From positions 3,906,001 to 3,970,000 of the forward strand of contig NZ_SMGE01000001.1 of assembly GCF_004339525.1 (NCBI RefSeq): a stretch of DNA of 64,000 nt, in the 5' to 3' direction. The notes under the pieces were generated by a model, which worked only from the letters and a program-made list of their open reading frames with translations, was not told where the DNA came from and made no database searches. Position 1 is the stretch's first letter. Every line of letters starts with the position of its first letter. The translations under genes were made by a program, and so were the position numbers. Positions 24,119-33,660 of this stretch are shown here, in pieces. The stretch is from Flavobacterium sp. 90 (lineage in GTDB: Bacteria; Bacteroidota; Bacteroidia; Flavobacteriales; Flavobacteriaceae).

Positions 24119-25765
24119 TTATGCTGTTACTTTAGTATGTAACGCCATTCTGGTTGCGAGAATATGTTCGCAAGGACCTTTTCGCAATTGATTTGATTTG
24201 TAAAAAGAACATTCACAATTTCCTTCAATAAGTCGGTTGTCTTTGTCTATAACCGCCAAAGTGGTGTAAGTGAAATTTTTATCAGTTACTTTTCCTTTAA
24301 TCTGCAATTGATCGTCTTTTACATTTGAAGTGATTTTTATGCGATTTTCAGCAATATACTGATTTGCAATCTCTTCTTGCGGACTTGCAAAACGCAATGT
24401 TTTCATGTTCAAAGGTTCCTGAGTCAATTCGCGCACGCGGTATAATCCTAAATTCAAATCATATATTACTCTTCCTGCCTGCGTATAAGCTGTCAATGAA
24501 GCAGAAACTGTCGACGGATCAAGATTTAGTTTTTTGGCTAAATTATCAGAGGTGTCAAACCAGTTTTCTTTCAATGCATTGAAAACTTTCTCTTGCGTAA
24601 ATAAATCTACGTTATTTCTTGGCGCCATTAAATCAAAATTACCCGCAGTACTCCAATCATTTTTTGTCCAGCCTGAAAGCCCTAAAGTATAAGACATATC
24701 ACCTAAATCGGCTATGAAAAAAGAAGGTAAACCAGAACCTAATAAAACGACTTTAAAATTTTTAGCAATAGGAATTAGTCTTTCTAAAATAAGTAAACGA
24801 CGTCTTCCCCAAATACGAATTGTTTTGGCTTCGTTTCCTTGAAAAATCGAACGATGAAATGTAATTTCGTCATGCGTAGGTTCGAATATCGCTTTGATAG
24901 GTTTGTCCGGTTCAAGAACAAAACGCAAAGCTCTTGGACCTTTCTTTTCTTTGAAACGACGCAAATATTGGCATAAACTAAAAATATCCATTGGATGTAA
25001 ATCCAAGACAGTTGCAGGTAAAGTCATTGCAGAACTTACTTGCAGAAATCCTCTAACCCAGGAATCAGGCAAATCTATTTTTACCTCTTTATAAACTTGT
25101 TCATTCGTGGTTTTAGCCTCAAAACCAGACGGATCAATCTTAAATTCGGTTTCTTTATAATTTCTTATTTTCTGGAATTCGTTATATAACCCTTCCGAAT
25201 AATCAATGTTTGTTGTACCACATTTAAAGTCGCTGATTTCTGTGAATATATTATAATTACAGCTTAATTTTCCATAAGAGGATTCATCTTTACTGAAACA
25301 TTCAAAAAAGACTTCGTCAGGATGTACCGTAATTACAGGATCTAAAACAATCCATGCATCTTTGTCATTTTTATAGAGATAATCAAAATAGGCGCTTTTA
25401 GCTTTGTTAAAAGGTCCCAGAATTCTACTTTTCTCTTTTTGAACGGTGCTTAATTCTTCTTTTAATTCCTGAATGCGTGCACGAACATTTTCAATCTGAA
25501 ATTCGGCCATATATTCGCTAAGCCACAATTTTTCTTGTTCTGCAGCCCATAATTTATATTCTTCTTTATCCTTAGGAAAAAAACGTAAATCAGAAATTAC
25601 TACGTCATGCAATGCAGAAATTGCTTCTCTAAAAGCGATTTTTTGGTTTAGTTTTCCAACAAAAAAAGTAGGTTCTCTCAAAGTATCCGGAGCAAAACTC
25701 ATTCCGGTACTCGTCGAAGTGTTATTTACAGTTGTGCTTCCGCTGTATTTATAATCAAATAACAT
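24119..25765 (-). CDS. Retron type XIII accessory protein with C-terminal SWIM zinc finger
   Basis: 548 residues. A helical coiled-coil-like segment (about residues 70-110) precedes a long mixed domain. A winged-helix-like part lies near residue 400 (LKENWFDTSDNLAKKLNLDP, then STVSASL). The C-terminus carries a SWIM zinc finger: C517-x-C519 ... C532-x-H534 in the CxC-n-CxH pattern. This winged-helix plus SWIM layout is the WHSWIM protein that partners type XIII retrons. SWIM fingers bind DNA or proteins. It starts three bases after the HEAT/WGR gene stop, so the genes are coupled. It is probably an effector or target-recognition subunit held silent by the RT-msDNA complex; mechanism unknown. 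Confidence 0.8.
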   Translation of the reverse strand: MLFDYKYSGSTTVNNTSTSTGMSFAPDTLREPTFFVGKLNQKIAFREAISALHDVVISDLRFFPKDKEEYKLWAAEQEKLWLSEYMAEFQIENVRARIQELKEELSTVQKEKSRILGPFNKAKSAYFDYLYKNDKDAWIVLDPVITVHPDEVFFECFSKDESSYGKLSCNYNIFTEISDFKCGTTNIDYSEGLYNEFQKIRNYKETEFKIDPSGFEAKTTNEQVYKEVKIDLPDSWVRGFLQVSSAMTLPATVLDLHPMDIFSLCQYLRRFKEKKGPRALRFVLEPDKPIKAIFEPTHDEITFHRSIFQGNEAKTIRIWGRRRLLILERLIPIAKNFKVVLLGSGLPSFFIADLGDMSYTLGLSGWTKNDWSTAGNFDLMAPRNNVDLFTQEKVFNALKENWFDTSDNLAKKLNLDPSTVSASLTAYTQAGRVIYDLNLGLYRVRELTQEPLNMKTLRFASPQEEIANQYIAENRIKITSNVKDDQLQIKGKVTDKNFTYTTLAVIDKDNRLIEGNCECSFYKSNQLRKGPCEHILATRMALHTKVTA

Positions 25766-25768
25766 AAC

Positions 25769-28700
25769 TTAGTTTTTAAGGATTAAATGGGTATGCAATT
25801 GCGGATAAAGCGTTTTTAAATCCGTCAAAATAGAGATACAATTTGCTTTATCCTGAATGGTTACAGTTGCCGAAATTTCATCAATAATTTGCGTTACAAA
25901 AATCGCTGCTTCTTCGTTTTTCTTTCCTTCCTGAAGTAAGAATTCAAAAATACGCTGTTTGGCAATTCTCGCTTTATGTACTCGCGTTAATACAGAACGG
26001 AAATAAAATTCAAGTTCTCTCAATTTAGGCAGATTATCTGTTGCATATGTGTTCAGATAATTAGTTACAAAAAACTGAATATTTACGCTAGGATGCTGGC
26101 TTAATTTGGTTAAATAAGTTACGCCATCATCAGGATTGAAATATTTGGTAATGATTTCTTTTCCAAATTGTTCAACCGCCGGCAACACAGAATCTACGAT
26201 ACTAATCAAACATTCTAAATCCCAATCAGTTTCATCAAATTCAGTTTTGAAGAAGTTAAATGCAAATGCTCTGGTATCATCCCAAGTTGTGTCCAATATT
26301 GCCAATGCATTATTTCTTTCAGCTCTGATTCGTTCTTTTCGATCCATAAAATAGTTCCAACACCATTGACGAATGGCAAGGATTTCATGGTTTCCTAAAG
26401 AAATAATCTGGCGAATTGTAAAATCATCTTTACGAGTATATTTTTTCAATATTTCATAACCCGTTAATTGACTTTCTCTATAATTGGCGTGAATTAGTTT
26501 TATAACATCTCGCGGTTCCAGCGCTGTATTCCAATGATTTGTGGTTTCTTCCAGAATGAATTTTTTGAAGATTAAATGTGCACCTTCAAATTTTTCTTTT
26601 CGAATCATCGCATAAACTGCATCACGAAGCGCAACATCAATTATAGCAGCATTTGATTTGCCTAATTGCGTAATAAGCTTTATAGCAGATTCTAAAACAT
26701 CTTGGTTTTCATTTTGAAATAAAGCCAGCAAAGATTCACTATTTGCCAATAAGTAATCTTCCTGATAATTATTTAAAAGCTGAATTCCATTTTTTCTAAT
26801 CTCGTTATTTGTGTCTTCTAAAAACAGAGCGATTAACGAAAACGGAATTTCCTTAGAATCGACTGTTTTAGATTTCAGAATTAAAATAGAACTTGCCAAC
26901 AGATTATTCGTTTTTAAATCCGAAGAAATTAAGCGCGCCACAATATCCCAACTTAATTGTTCAAGTTGCGCTATTGCTATTTTTTTAAGTCTGTCAATTG
27001 CGAGAGTTGCAAGAGTATTGTTTGCAACAGATTCTTCAAACGTAAGAAGTTCAACGATTACTTTTCCGGTAATTACTTTGGCTTTATCTTCTGTAAATGT
27101 GAAATTTTCTAATGTGTTTGTGATCCATGTTTTTAAATCAGGAACTTCATTAAAAATAAGTTTTACGACACATTCAATATCATTTAGAAACAGATCTTTG
27201 TTGGATAAAATGTGGTTTTTAGCCCAATTTCTTGCCGCTTCGGTTTTAGAATTTAAAACATCGGCAATAAAACCAATCTGAGTAGAAAGTGTTTCATTTT
27301 TCTGAGTTAAGGTTTCAAATCCTAAATTGTTTGGAATCCTAAAATTACTATTCAGTAAACTTAAAATATTTGTTTCATCAAAATTATTGATGATCGTATT
27401 AAAGTCATTTCTCGCCTTTAAATTTCCGTAAGCAAAATTATGAATAATGTTCATTTGCGCTTCCATTATCAGGTGAACATAAGCTTCCGGAAAAGCGTCC
27501 CAATGTTCCGGAAACAATTCTAAACGGTTTGAAACGGTTTCTACGATAACTTTTGGTTCTTCGGGAACTATCAGACTTTGAGGTTTTTTCTCAACTTCTT
27601 TTTTACCGAAAAATGTTGAAAACGCTTTTTTTGCAGCATCCAATACAGAACCTGAATTTTGATCTGTTGCTGTATTTGTTTTCTTTTCGTCAGTATTTAC
27701 TTTACTGCTTACTCTCGTTGCCTGATTTATATCGAAATAATAATTTTTACTCGAGAAAACTTCCTGATTTAAAATGAATTTCATCGATGGAGTCAAAATT
27801 CGCTTTTTGTCATTCCCAAATAAAATAGTTGACAATAAAAGTAAATTAGAGCATTCCGGATAATCTACTACCGTGTAATAATATTTTCTATCGTCGTAAT
27901 TGTATTGCCCATAAGTATTTAGAGGCGCTTTTTCGGCTTTGCTATAATCATTCTCGGTATATTTTGATAAAATAGAAACGGCAAACTTCAGGTATTTTTT
28001 AGCATCCGTTTCAGAATCCAGTTCGTTTAAAAAGCGAAGACTATTTTTCTGGAAATAAGTTTTGGTAAAATTAGAGAAGGCAATTTTACTGTCTTTTCCT
28101 CTAAGTTCTTTTCCAATATTTAACCTTTCATTTATAGCACTGATAAATTGCGAGTTATAATAGTCATCTTCTAATGAAACAGTTCTGGTAAACATTGGAG
28201 CTTCATTCTCAAATCGATAAGCAAGAACGGCAATTACATCAGGATCATTTCTTAAATGTGCCAGTTTGTAAATCGCTCTGATATGCTTGAAATATGGCGG
28301 TCTGAACGGAACAGCTTCCAGTAAGAAAACAATAATCTCATGTAAATTACGATCAAATTTTGCAACCAAATATAAAGCTGTCAGATAATTGATCGCGTTA
28401 TTTTGTAATTCTTCTTTTAGAAAATTTACTAACGAATCATAATCTTTTTTATCGATATAATATCTTGCTTCCTGCGGAATTGTCTCAAGAATTGCAGCGA
28501 TATGTTTTTGTAATTCCGTCTCTTTCAGGATTTCTAATAATCCTTCGTGAGCCAGATTTCTGATGTAATCTTTTTGTTTATTTTGTAAAGCATATGATCT
28601 AAAAACTTCTTCGGCGGTATCAGATTTAAGTTTTATCAAAGCCCAAATTGCAGAGTAAGTTTGCAAATCATCACCTTTTGAAGCTAATTTTATGATGTAA

Positions 28701-29113
28701 GGAATCGCTTCTTTAACGTCTAATAAACCTGCTTTCCAGATTACACGACTGGTTTTCCATTGTGTTTTAAAAGTGTTTTTGCCTGTTACAGCATCTTGTA
28801 AACGCTGAAGAATTACACCGTTTATAGAATCAGGTTCTACACTTTCTAATGAAGGAAGATCTATTAAAGTTTCTATTTCTGAGGCGTATCCTTTAACTTT
28901 TTTCTCATTTTCGAGTTTATCAAAAATTATTTGTGCTTTTTCTTCCGAAACATATTCCGGAGTTTTGGTTCCGTCTTTTAAAACGCTTCCTCTTCTTCCG
29001 TATCTAAAATTTACCACATAATTATCGACATCGATACTGCACAAGTCGATTTCGTATACTTTATCTGAATTCCCTTCTTTATAGAAAAGTTTAATCTGTT
29101 TAATTAATTTCAT
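25769..29113 (-). CDS. Retron type XIII accessory protein: WGR domain plus HEAT/ARM repeats
   Basis: 1114 residues. Residues 1-80 form a WGR-type domain (VYEIDLCSIDVDNYVVNF, then YGRRGSVLKDG), known from PARPs and bacterial proteins as a nucleic-acid or DNA-end binding module. The rest is an alpha-helical repeat array of HEAT/ARM type, readable in repeated blocks such as LKSDTAEEVFRSYALQNKQK and KNGIQLLNNYQEDYLL. A low-complexity insertion lies near 500-540. The protein sits between the RT (20 bases upstream) and the SWIM gene, in the order expected for type XIII retrons (RT, ARM, WHSWIM). I infer that the WGR domain could contact msDNA or invading DNA and that the repeats bind the SWIM protein. 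Confidence 0.85.
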   Translation of the reverse strand: MKLIKQIKLFYKEGNSDKVYEIDLCSIDVDNYVVNFRYGRRGSVLKDGTKTPEYVSEEKAQIIFDKLENEKKVKGYASEIETLIDLPSLESVEPDSINGVILQRLQDAVTGKNTFKTQWKTSRVIWKAGLLDVKEAIPYIIKLASKGDDLQTYSAIWALIKLKSDTAEEVFRSYALQNKQKDYIRNLAHEGLLEILKETELQKHIAAILETIPQEARYYIDKKDYDSLVNFLKEELQNNAINYLTALYLVAKFDRNLHEIIVFLLEAVPFRPPYFKHIRAIYKLAHLRNDPDVIAVLAYRFENEAPMFTRTVSLEDDYYNSQFISAINERLNIGKELRGKDSKIAFSNFTKTYFQKNSLRFLNELDSETDAKKYLKFAVSILSKYTENDYSKAEKAPLNTYGQYNYDDRKYYYTVVDYPECSNLLLLSTILFGNDKKRILTPSMKFILNQEVFSSKNYYFDINQATRVSSKVNTDEKKTNTATDQNSGSVLDAAKKAFSTFFGKKEVEKKPQSLIVPEEPKVIVETVSNRLELFPEHWDAFPEAYVHLIMEAQMNIIHNFAYGNLKARNDFNTIINNFDETNILSLLNSNFRIPNNLGFETLTQKNETLSTQIGFIADVLNSKTEAARNWAKNHILSNKDLFLNDIECVVKLIFNEVPDLKTWITNTLENFTFTEDKAKVITGKVIVELLTFEESVANNTLATLAIDRLKKIAIAQLEQLSWDIVARLISSDLKTNNLLASSILILKSKTVDSKEIPFSLIALFLEDTNNEIRKNGIQLLNNYQEDYLLANSESLLALFQNENQDVLESAIKLITQLGKSNAAIIDVALRDAVYAMIRKEKFEGAHLIFKKFILEETTNHWNTALEPRDVIKLIHANYRESQLTGYEILKKYTRKDDFTIRQIISLGNHEILAIRQWCWNYFMDRKERIRAERNNALAILDTTWDDTRAFAFNFFKTEFDETDWDLECLISIVDSVLPAVEQFGKEIITKYFNPDDGVTYLTKLSQHPSVNIQFFVTNYLNTYATDNLPKLRELEFYFRSVLTRVHKARIAKQRIFEFLLQEGKKNEEAAIFVTQIIDEISATVTIQDKANCISILTDLKTLYPQLHTHLILKN

Positions 29114-29132
29114 GATTCAAAAAGGGTATTAG

Positions 29133-30647
29133 TTAAAAAATATTCCACCAGTTTTCTGGCTTTTGTTCCGTTTGTACTTCTTTTATTTCCTCAGGAATAA
29201 TCACAGGAATTGGAATCACTTTTTCAGGAATATTTGTTTTTTCGATATGAGGCTGACCGTGTTTGGCAATTATGGTTTTTAAATTTTGCTTGAAGATTTT
29301 CCCTTTCTCAGGATTCACCATATTTACATAATTGATGTAACCTTCTATGGCATTGATCAGGTGAATTGCTTTTCCCCATTTCTGGTCTTTCCATCCGTTT
29401 TTTTCGATATTATGCAAAACGGCACGGAATTTTCGCAATTGAATTCTGTCAACATTAAGTTTCTTGTTTACAACAACTCCGGTAACTTTTTGTTGCGTCC
29501 CTTTTCGCATGACGTGAACTTTATCGGGATGAATTACAAAACCTTCTGATTCAATAATTTTCTTAGTGAAATATAATAATCGGGAAACATTCTGACTATT
29601 TTCTTCATTAGTCGAAAAACTCATATCATCAGCATAACGCGTATAACTGAAATTTAATTTCTTGCCTAAACCGTTGATTTTTTGATCCATTTTATAAACA
29701 ATCATATTGCTTATCGCCGGACTTGCAGGAGAACCCTGAGGCAATTTGCGTTCGCCGGATTGTACATAATAAGTAACGCCGTCTAATGTCGTTTCGTTAA
29801 TCTCAGAATAAGTACATAACAGACTTAAAATCGTAGCAACTTCTTCAGAATACCCTATTTTATGGAACAATCCTTTTACTCGTTTGTAAGTTACCGTTGG
29901 GAAAAAATCTTTTAAATCGATATTGACCACAATGTCTTTATCAACGTGCGGTTTTGCATTGGTTACAATCGAACGTTCTTTTATAAAACCATGTGCCTCA
30001 AATGTATAAGGTATTTTATGAAGTATGTTTTCTAAAATCCAGTTTTGAATTTCTTTTAGTTTTGCTTTTGGAGCAGATATTTTACGTTTTCCGCCAGATT
30101 TCTTTTCAAGTTCAAAAGTATGATAATGGTTAATTTTAGAAACTTTTCTGTTGTAAGCAAGATATTGCAATGCTTTCAAATCTATTTGCATGCTTTTTGC
30201 CAATGCTAATGCATCTTCAAAAACAGGTAAGTTGTATTTTTCTAAAATTTGAGAATTGGTTTCTTTGACATTTAAACCTTTAGATACGGTTTCACCCAAA
30301 TACAGAATTTGCTGTTGCTGAAGTAATTTCCAGTTTTCAGCTTTCTCGAGTCTTTTTTTCTCTTGGTTTAATTTGGTTTCAGCTCTTTTTTCTTTGGCGA
30401 TTTTCATTCTGGCTTTGCGCATTTCGAGAATCATTGCTTCTCGATTGCTAAACTTTCTGTCTTGTGCCAAAAGCTCATTTAATTCCTTCTCAACTTTTGC
30501 TTCTTGTTTGATAAGAATTTCAGATAGAGTAGGTTCAGATCCTGATTGCCAGAATCCTAAACGTTGCATTTCTTCTAATATGTAGCTATCTTTTGAGGTA
30601 GCTTTTATTCTATCATAAATTTGTTGTTTACTAAGCTGTTCAGACAT
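29133..30647 (-). CDS. Retron reverse transcriptase
   Basis: 504 residues. An N-terminal helical and coiled-coil region (about 1-150, Glu/Lys rich) precedes the RT domain. Catalytic aspartates are in VNIDLKDFFPT (about 240) and YADD (338-341). Retron hallmarks are present: KKSGGKRKISAPKAKLKEIQ in the fingers, QGSPASPAISN before the palm, and the VTG motif (388-390, QQKVTGVVVNKK) of region Y in the thumb. The N-terminal extension is longer than in the classical Ec86 enzyme. The RT primes on the 2'-OH of a guanosine in its own msr RNA and copies the msd to multicopy single-stranded DNA. The ncRNA lies just upstream (30700-30918), as retrons require. Confidence 0.92.
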   Translation of the reverse strand: MSEQLSKQQIYDRIKATSKDSYILEEMQRLGFWQSGSEPTLSEILIKQEAKVEKELNELLAQDRKFSNREAMILEMRKARMKIAKEKRAETKLNQEKKRLEKAENWKLLQQQQILYLGETVSKGLNVKETNSQILEKYNLPVFEDALALAKSMQIDLKALQYLAYNRKVSKINHYHTFELEKKSGGKRKISAPKAKLKEIQNWILENILHKIPYTFEAHGFIKERSIVTNAKPHVDKDIVVNIDLKDFFPTVTYKRVKGLFHKIGYSEEVATILSLLCTYSEINETTLDGVTYYVQSGERKLPQGSPASPAISNMIVYKMDQKINGLGKKLNFSYTRYADDMSFSTNEENSQNVSRLLYFTKKIIESEGFVIHPDKVHVMRKGTQQKVTGVVVNKKLNVDRIQLRKFRAVLHNIEKNGWKDQKWGKAIHLINAIEGYINYVNMVNPEKGKIFKQNLKTIIAKHGQPHIEKTNIPEKVIPIPVIIPEEIKEVQTEQKPENWWNIF

Positions 30648-30672
30648 ATTACAATCGCTATTTTACATTAAA

Positions 30673-30697
30673 AAGCCCTATTGAAGCAATAGGGCTT
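30673..30697 (-). terminator. Terminator-like hairpin between retron ncRNA and RT gene
   Basis: An 11-bp perfect stem AAGCCCTATTG/CAATAGGGCTT with a three-base loop. Read on the - strand its 3' arm runs into TTTTT; on the + strand no T-run follows. It begins three bases after the a2 segment of the retron RNA and ends 26 bases before the RT start codon. It could form the ncRNA 3' end and attenuate RT expression. Confidence 0.7.
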
Positions 30698-30699
30698 AA

Positions 30700-30918
30700 A
30701 GTTTAAAACCTTCGTATTTTCTAAGGACTATGTCTATCAACTCCCGAGAAAAGGTACTATGCGTACAGTTAATCTCGAGGAGGTGGAACCGAAACTGTAC
30801 GCATAGTACCTTTTCTCATCCATAAGATAGAAGTAGTGCTGAATGTTAAATAATATTGCACCGATGACGAAACATCATCATTTTCTTTATACAAGAAAAG
30901 CAAGGTATTTCTTAAACT
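30700..30918 (-). ncRNA. Retron msr-msd non-coding RNA
   Basis: Read 5' to 3' on the - strand. The a1 segment is AGTTTAA (30918-30912) plus ACCTT (30906-30902), complementary to a2 AAGGT (30712-30708) plus TTAAACT (30706-30700). A G-C follows a1 at 30901-30900 as candidate branch guanosine. Two msr hairpins follow: TTTTCTT-GTATA-AAGAAAA (30899-30881) and GATGA-TGTTTCG-TCATC (30879-30863). The msd is a perfect 25-bp stem (arms 30793-30817 and 30746-30770) with a 22-base loop. All parts come in the order of a retron and precede an adjacent RT gene. Exact ends and the branch G are inferred. Confidence 0.85.
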
Positions 30919-30923
30919 CAAAA

Positions 30924-30931
30924 CAAACATA
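30924..30931 (-). promoter_or_regulatory. Retron promoter -7 box TATGTTTG
   Basis: On the - strand TATGTTTG matches TAnnTTTG. The predicted start, 5-8 bases downstream, falls at the beginning of a1. No clear -33 TTG is seen at proper spacing. Confidence 0.55.
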
Positions 30932-31067
30932 CTAAAAAACTTTTAATTGAATACTACTAAAAGTGAAAATAGATTGCACTTTTTTTAACAATTTTTGGAA
31001 TCTAATTCTGAAAGAAAAATAATGCTTTACAGAGACGCTAAAAACGGCTTCTATAGGACCAAAATTA

Positions 31068-31098
31068 AAAACGGCCGTTCTTTTGGAACAGCCGTTTT
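31068..31098 (-). terminator. Terminator of the acyl-CoA synthetase gene
   Basis: AAAACGGC(c)GTTC pairs with GAAC(a)GCCGTTTT around a five-base loop; on the - strand it is followed by TTTTTAATTTT. It lies 24 bases after the stop codon of the gene at 31122-32900 and shields the retron from read-through. Confidence 0.75.
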
Positions 31099-31121
31099 CG
31101 TGGTTATATTATTCTGATTTA

Positions 31122-32900
31122 TTAATTTTGACCATAAATCTTAACGTAAAGATCTTTGTAGATTTCTTTAATAATTTTACGTTTCAATTTTAAAGTAGGA
31201 GTAAGTTGTCCGCCATCGATTGACCAAACATCCGGAGTTAATTCAAAACGTTTGATTTTTTCCCAGTGTCCGAATTTTTCATTAATTCCTTCCACTTCTT
31301 CATCAATTCGTTTGATAACATCAGGGTTTTCACTGATTTCTTTATCTGTACTTCCTAAAGTGATTTTATGAATTTTTGCCCATTCTTTTACGAATTCAAA
31401 ATTCGGCTGAATGAAAGCACCCGGCATTTTTTCGCCATCACCAATTACCATGATTTGCTCAATAAAACGAGATTGTTTCATTGCATTTTCAATCAATTGA
31501 GGCGCAATATATTTTCCGCCGGAAGTCTTGAACATTTCTTTCTTACGATCGGTAATTTTCAAGAAACCTTCGCTGTCAATTTCACCAATATCTCCCGTAT
31601 GGAAATATCCGTCGATTAAAGCTTCGGCAGTTTTTTCAGGATCTTTAAAGTAACCTAACATTACATTTGGTCCTTTGCAAAGAATTTCTCCGTCCTGAGC
31701 AATTTTTACTTCTACATTGCGAATTACTTTTCCAACAGTTCCAATCTTGAAACCTTTGTTTCTTTGATCGTTTACCGCGATTACAGGAGAAGTTTCAGAT
31801 AATCCGTAACCTTCCATAACCGGAATTTCAGCCGCAGCAAAAACTCTTGTTAAACGTGGTTGCAAAGCAGCACTTCCGGAAACCATTAAATCTAAATTTC
31901 CTCCTAAACCTTCTTTCCATTTACTGAAAATAAGTTTTCGTGCAATCTTCAATTGAAACTCATACCAAAAGCCATTTGCTCCGTATGGTTCGTATTTTAA
32001 ACCTAAATCAATCGCCCAGAAAAACAGTTTTTTCTTGATACCGGTTAATTCAGATCCTTTTGCATAAATTTTATCGTAAACTTTCTCTAAAAGTCTTGGA
32101 ACAGCTGTAATAACAGTTGGTCGAACTTCTTTTAGGTTATCACTAATTTTGTCAATTGATTCTCCAAAATAAACAGAAACACCATAATATTGATAGATGT
32201 ATAAAATCATTCTTTCAAAAATATGGCAAATAGGCAAGAAGCTCAATGCAGTACTTTTTCCCGGATCAAACGGAATTCTTGGCGCACTGTCCAAAACATT
32301 CGAAACAATATTTTTATGAGAAAGCATTACACCTTTTGGTCTTCCTGTAGTTCCTGAAGTATAGATAATTGTAGCCAAATCATCTGTTTGAATACTATCT
32401 TTTCTGGCTTCAACTTCACTTTGATTGCTTTGGTCTTCACCTAATAATAAAAGGTCACTCCAATGTTTGCAACCCGGAATTTCGTTAAACGAATAAACTT
32501 CTTTTAAAGTAGGAACATTTGCTTTAATAGCATTTACTTTTTGAAGTACTTCATCATCAGATACAAAGCAGTAAATACTACCGCTGTGGTTTAATATATA
32601 TTCGTAATCTTCTTCAGAAATTGTTGGGTAAATAGGAACGTTTTGTGCTCCGGTTTGCAGAATACCAATATCCATGACATTCCATTCTGTGCGGTTATTT
32701 GATGTGATTAATGCAATCTTATCATCTTTTTGAACGCCCATACGCAATAATGCTCTTGAAACGGCATTAGCTTTTGCGATATAATCCTGGCTAGATGTTT
32801 TTTCCCAGACTCCATTTTTTTTGGTTGCCAAAGCAACTGGTAGGTTATAAGTTTCTTGTTGATAATAGGGAAAATCAAAAAGACGTGTAATTGAAGCCAT
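31122..32900 (-). CDS. Long-chain fatty acid-CoA ligase (AMP-forming)
   Basis: 592 residues, full length for the long-chain acyl-CoA synthetase family. The AMP-binding P-loop is TIIYTSGTTGRPKGVMLSHKN (trimmed core YTSGTTGRPKG, around residue 179), followed by MEGYGLSETSPV (A5 region), GYFHTGDIGEIDSEGFLKIT (A7-A8) and DRKKEMFKTSGGKYIAP (hinge and Lys). It activates fatty acids as acyl-AMP and transfers them to CoA for beta-oxidation or lipid synthesis; it is peripheral to the inner membrane. It stands alone, with its own terminator. It is a typical Bacteroidota FadD-like enzyme. Confidence 0.92.
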   Translation of the reverse strand: MASITRLFDFPYYQQETYNLPVALATKKNGVWEKTSSQDYIAKANAVSRALLRMGVQKDDKIALITSNNRTEWNVMDIGILQTGAQNVPIYPTISEEDYEYILNHSGSIYCFVSDDEVLQKVNAIKANVPTLKEVYSFNEIPGCKHWSDLLLLGEDQSNQSEVEARKDSIQTDDLATIIYTSGTTGRPKGVMLSHKNIVSNVLDSAPRIPFDPGKSTALSFLPICHIFERMILYIYQYYGVSVYFGESIDKISDNLKEVRPTVITAVPRLLEKVYDKIYAKGSELTGIKKKLFFWAIDLGLKYEPYGANGFWYEFQLKIARKLIFSKWKEGLGGNLDLMVSGSAALQPRLTRVFAAAEIPVMEGYGLSETSPVIAVNDQRNKGFKIGTVGKVIRNVEVKIAQDGEILCKGPNVMLGYFKDPEKTAEALIDGYFHTGDIGEIDSEGFLKITDRKKEMFKTSGGKYIAPQLIENAMKQSRFIEQIMVIGDGEKMPGAFIQPNFEFVKEWAKIHKITLGSTDKEISENPDVIKRIDEEVEGINEKFGHWEKIKRFELTPDVWSIDGGQLTPTLKLKRKIIKEIYKDLYVKIYGQN

Positions 32901-33079
32901 GTTTGTTTTATTGAATTTTATTGCAAATTAAATAAAAATTAGGTATAATTTTTAATTTTGTGGAATTTTATGGTAAAATTTATAAGTACTCTTGAAAATC
33001 AACGAAAACGTTTTCTTTTTTGTAATATTTTTTCTAAAAATCAAGAAATATTTATTTTTTGCTATAATTTTCGGATAAA

Positions 33080-33511
33080 CTATTGAACATTGTAATCAAC
33101 ATATTCTTTTACTCTTTCTCCCATTAAGAACATTTTTTTCTTGGCAAAATGAATGGAAAATTGAGAATAGATCCAATCATCACTATCATTATTTCTATAC
33201 CAAAATGTGTATGAAGCACTATTGAAACCTTCTTTGAAAACCGGAATACCTTCTTCAGTACATTCGATTCCCCAGTTGATCTTTTTTTTACTTAAATCGT
33301 CAGACTGAATAACTCCTGTACCATCAGGATTTAATACGGTAGTAGGTTCTTTTTGTCCTGTAATCGAAAAAGTTCCCGGAACCGGATAACCAATTGTTGT
33401 TGTAATATAATGATCGCGACCATTATAAGTAATTTTATCTACCTGAACTTGAGAGTAAGAATGTGTAGAAACAAAAAATAATGCAATAAATAAAAGACGT
33501 AAAGATTTCAT
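33080..33511 (-). CDS. Small secreted protein of unknown function
   Basis: 143 residues from the ATG at 33511. This start gives a clean signal peptide (MKSLRLLFIALFFVSTHSYS); the longer frame upstream would bury it. The mature part is beta-rich (YNGRDHYITTTIGYPVPGTF, IHFAKKKMFLMGERVKEY), with one internal aromatic stretch YTFWYRNNDSDDW. No family is recognised. It is probably periplasmic or surface-exposed. It is a monocistronic gene between the acyl-CoA synthetase and the outer-membrane receptor. Confidence 0.6.
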   Translation of the reverse strand: MKSLRLLFIALFFVSTHSYSQVQVDKITYNGRDHYITTTIGYPVPGTFSITGQKEPTTVLNPDGTGVIQSDDLSKKKINWGIECTEEGIPVFKEGFNSASYTFWYRNNDSDDWIYSQFSIHFAKKKMFLMGERVKEYVDYNVQ

Positions 33512-33660
33512 TCTTTGTAGGTTTAATTGTTTTTGGAGATTCAAAAAAAGAACCAGTGGTAGTATTCTTTTTTTGCGAATATAGTTCAAATTTCAATAGA
33601 AAAATGAATCCCAATTACAAGAATGAATTTATTTTTTAACATTTTAATTTTGCCTGAATA

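Noticed and set aside
29133..30647. Group II intron or diversity-generating retroelement as source of the reverse transcriptase
   Set aside because: There is no maturase or HNH domain, no intron structure and no template/variable repeat pair; the VTG motif, msr-msd RNA and accessory genes fit a retron.
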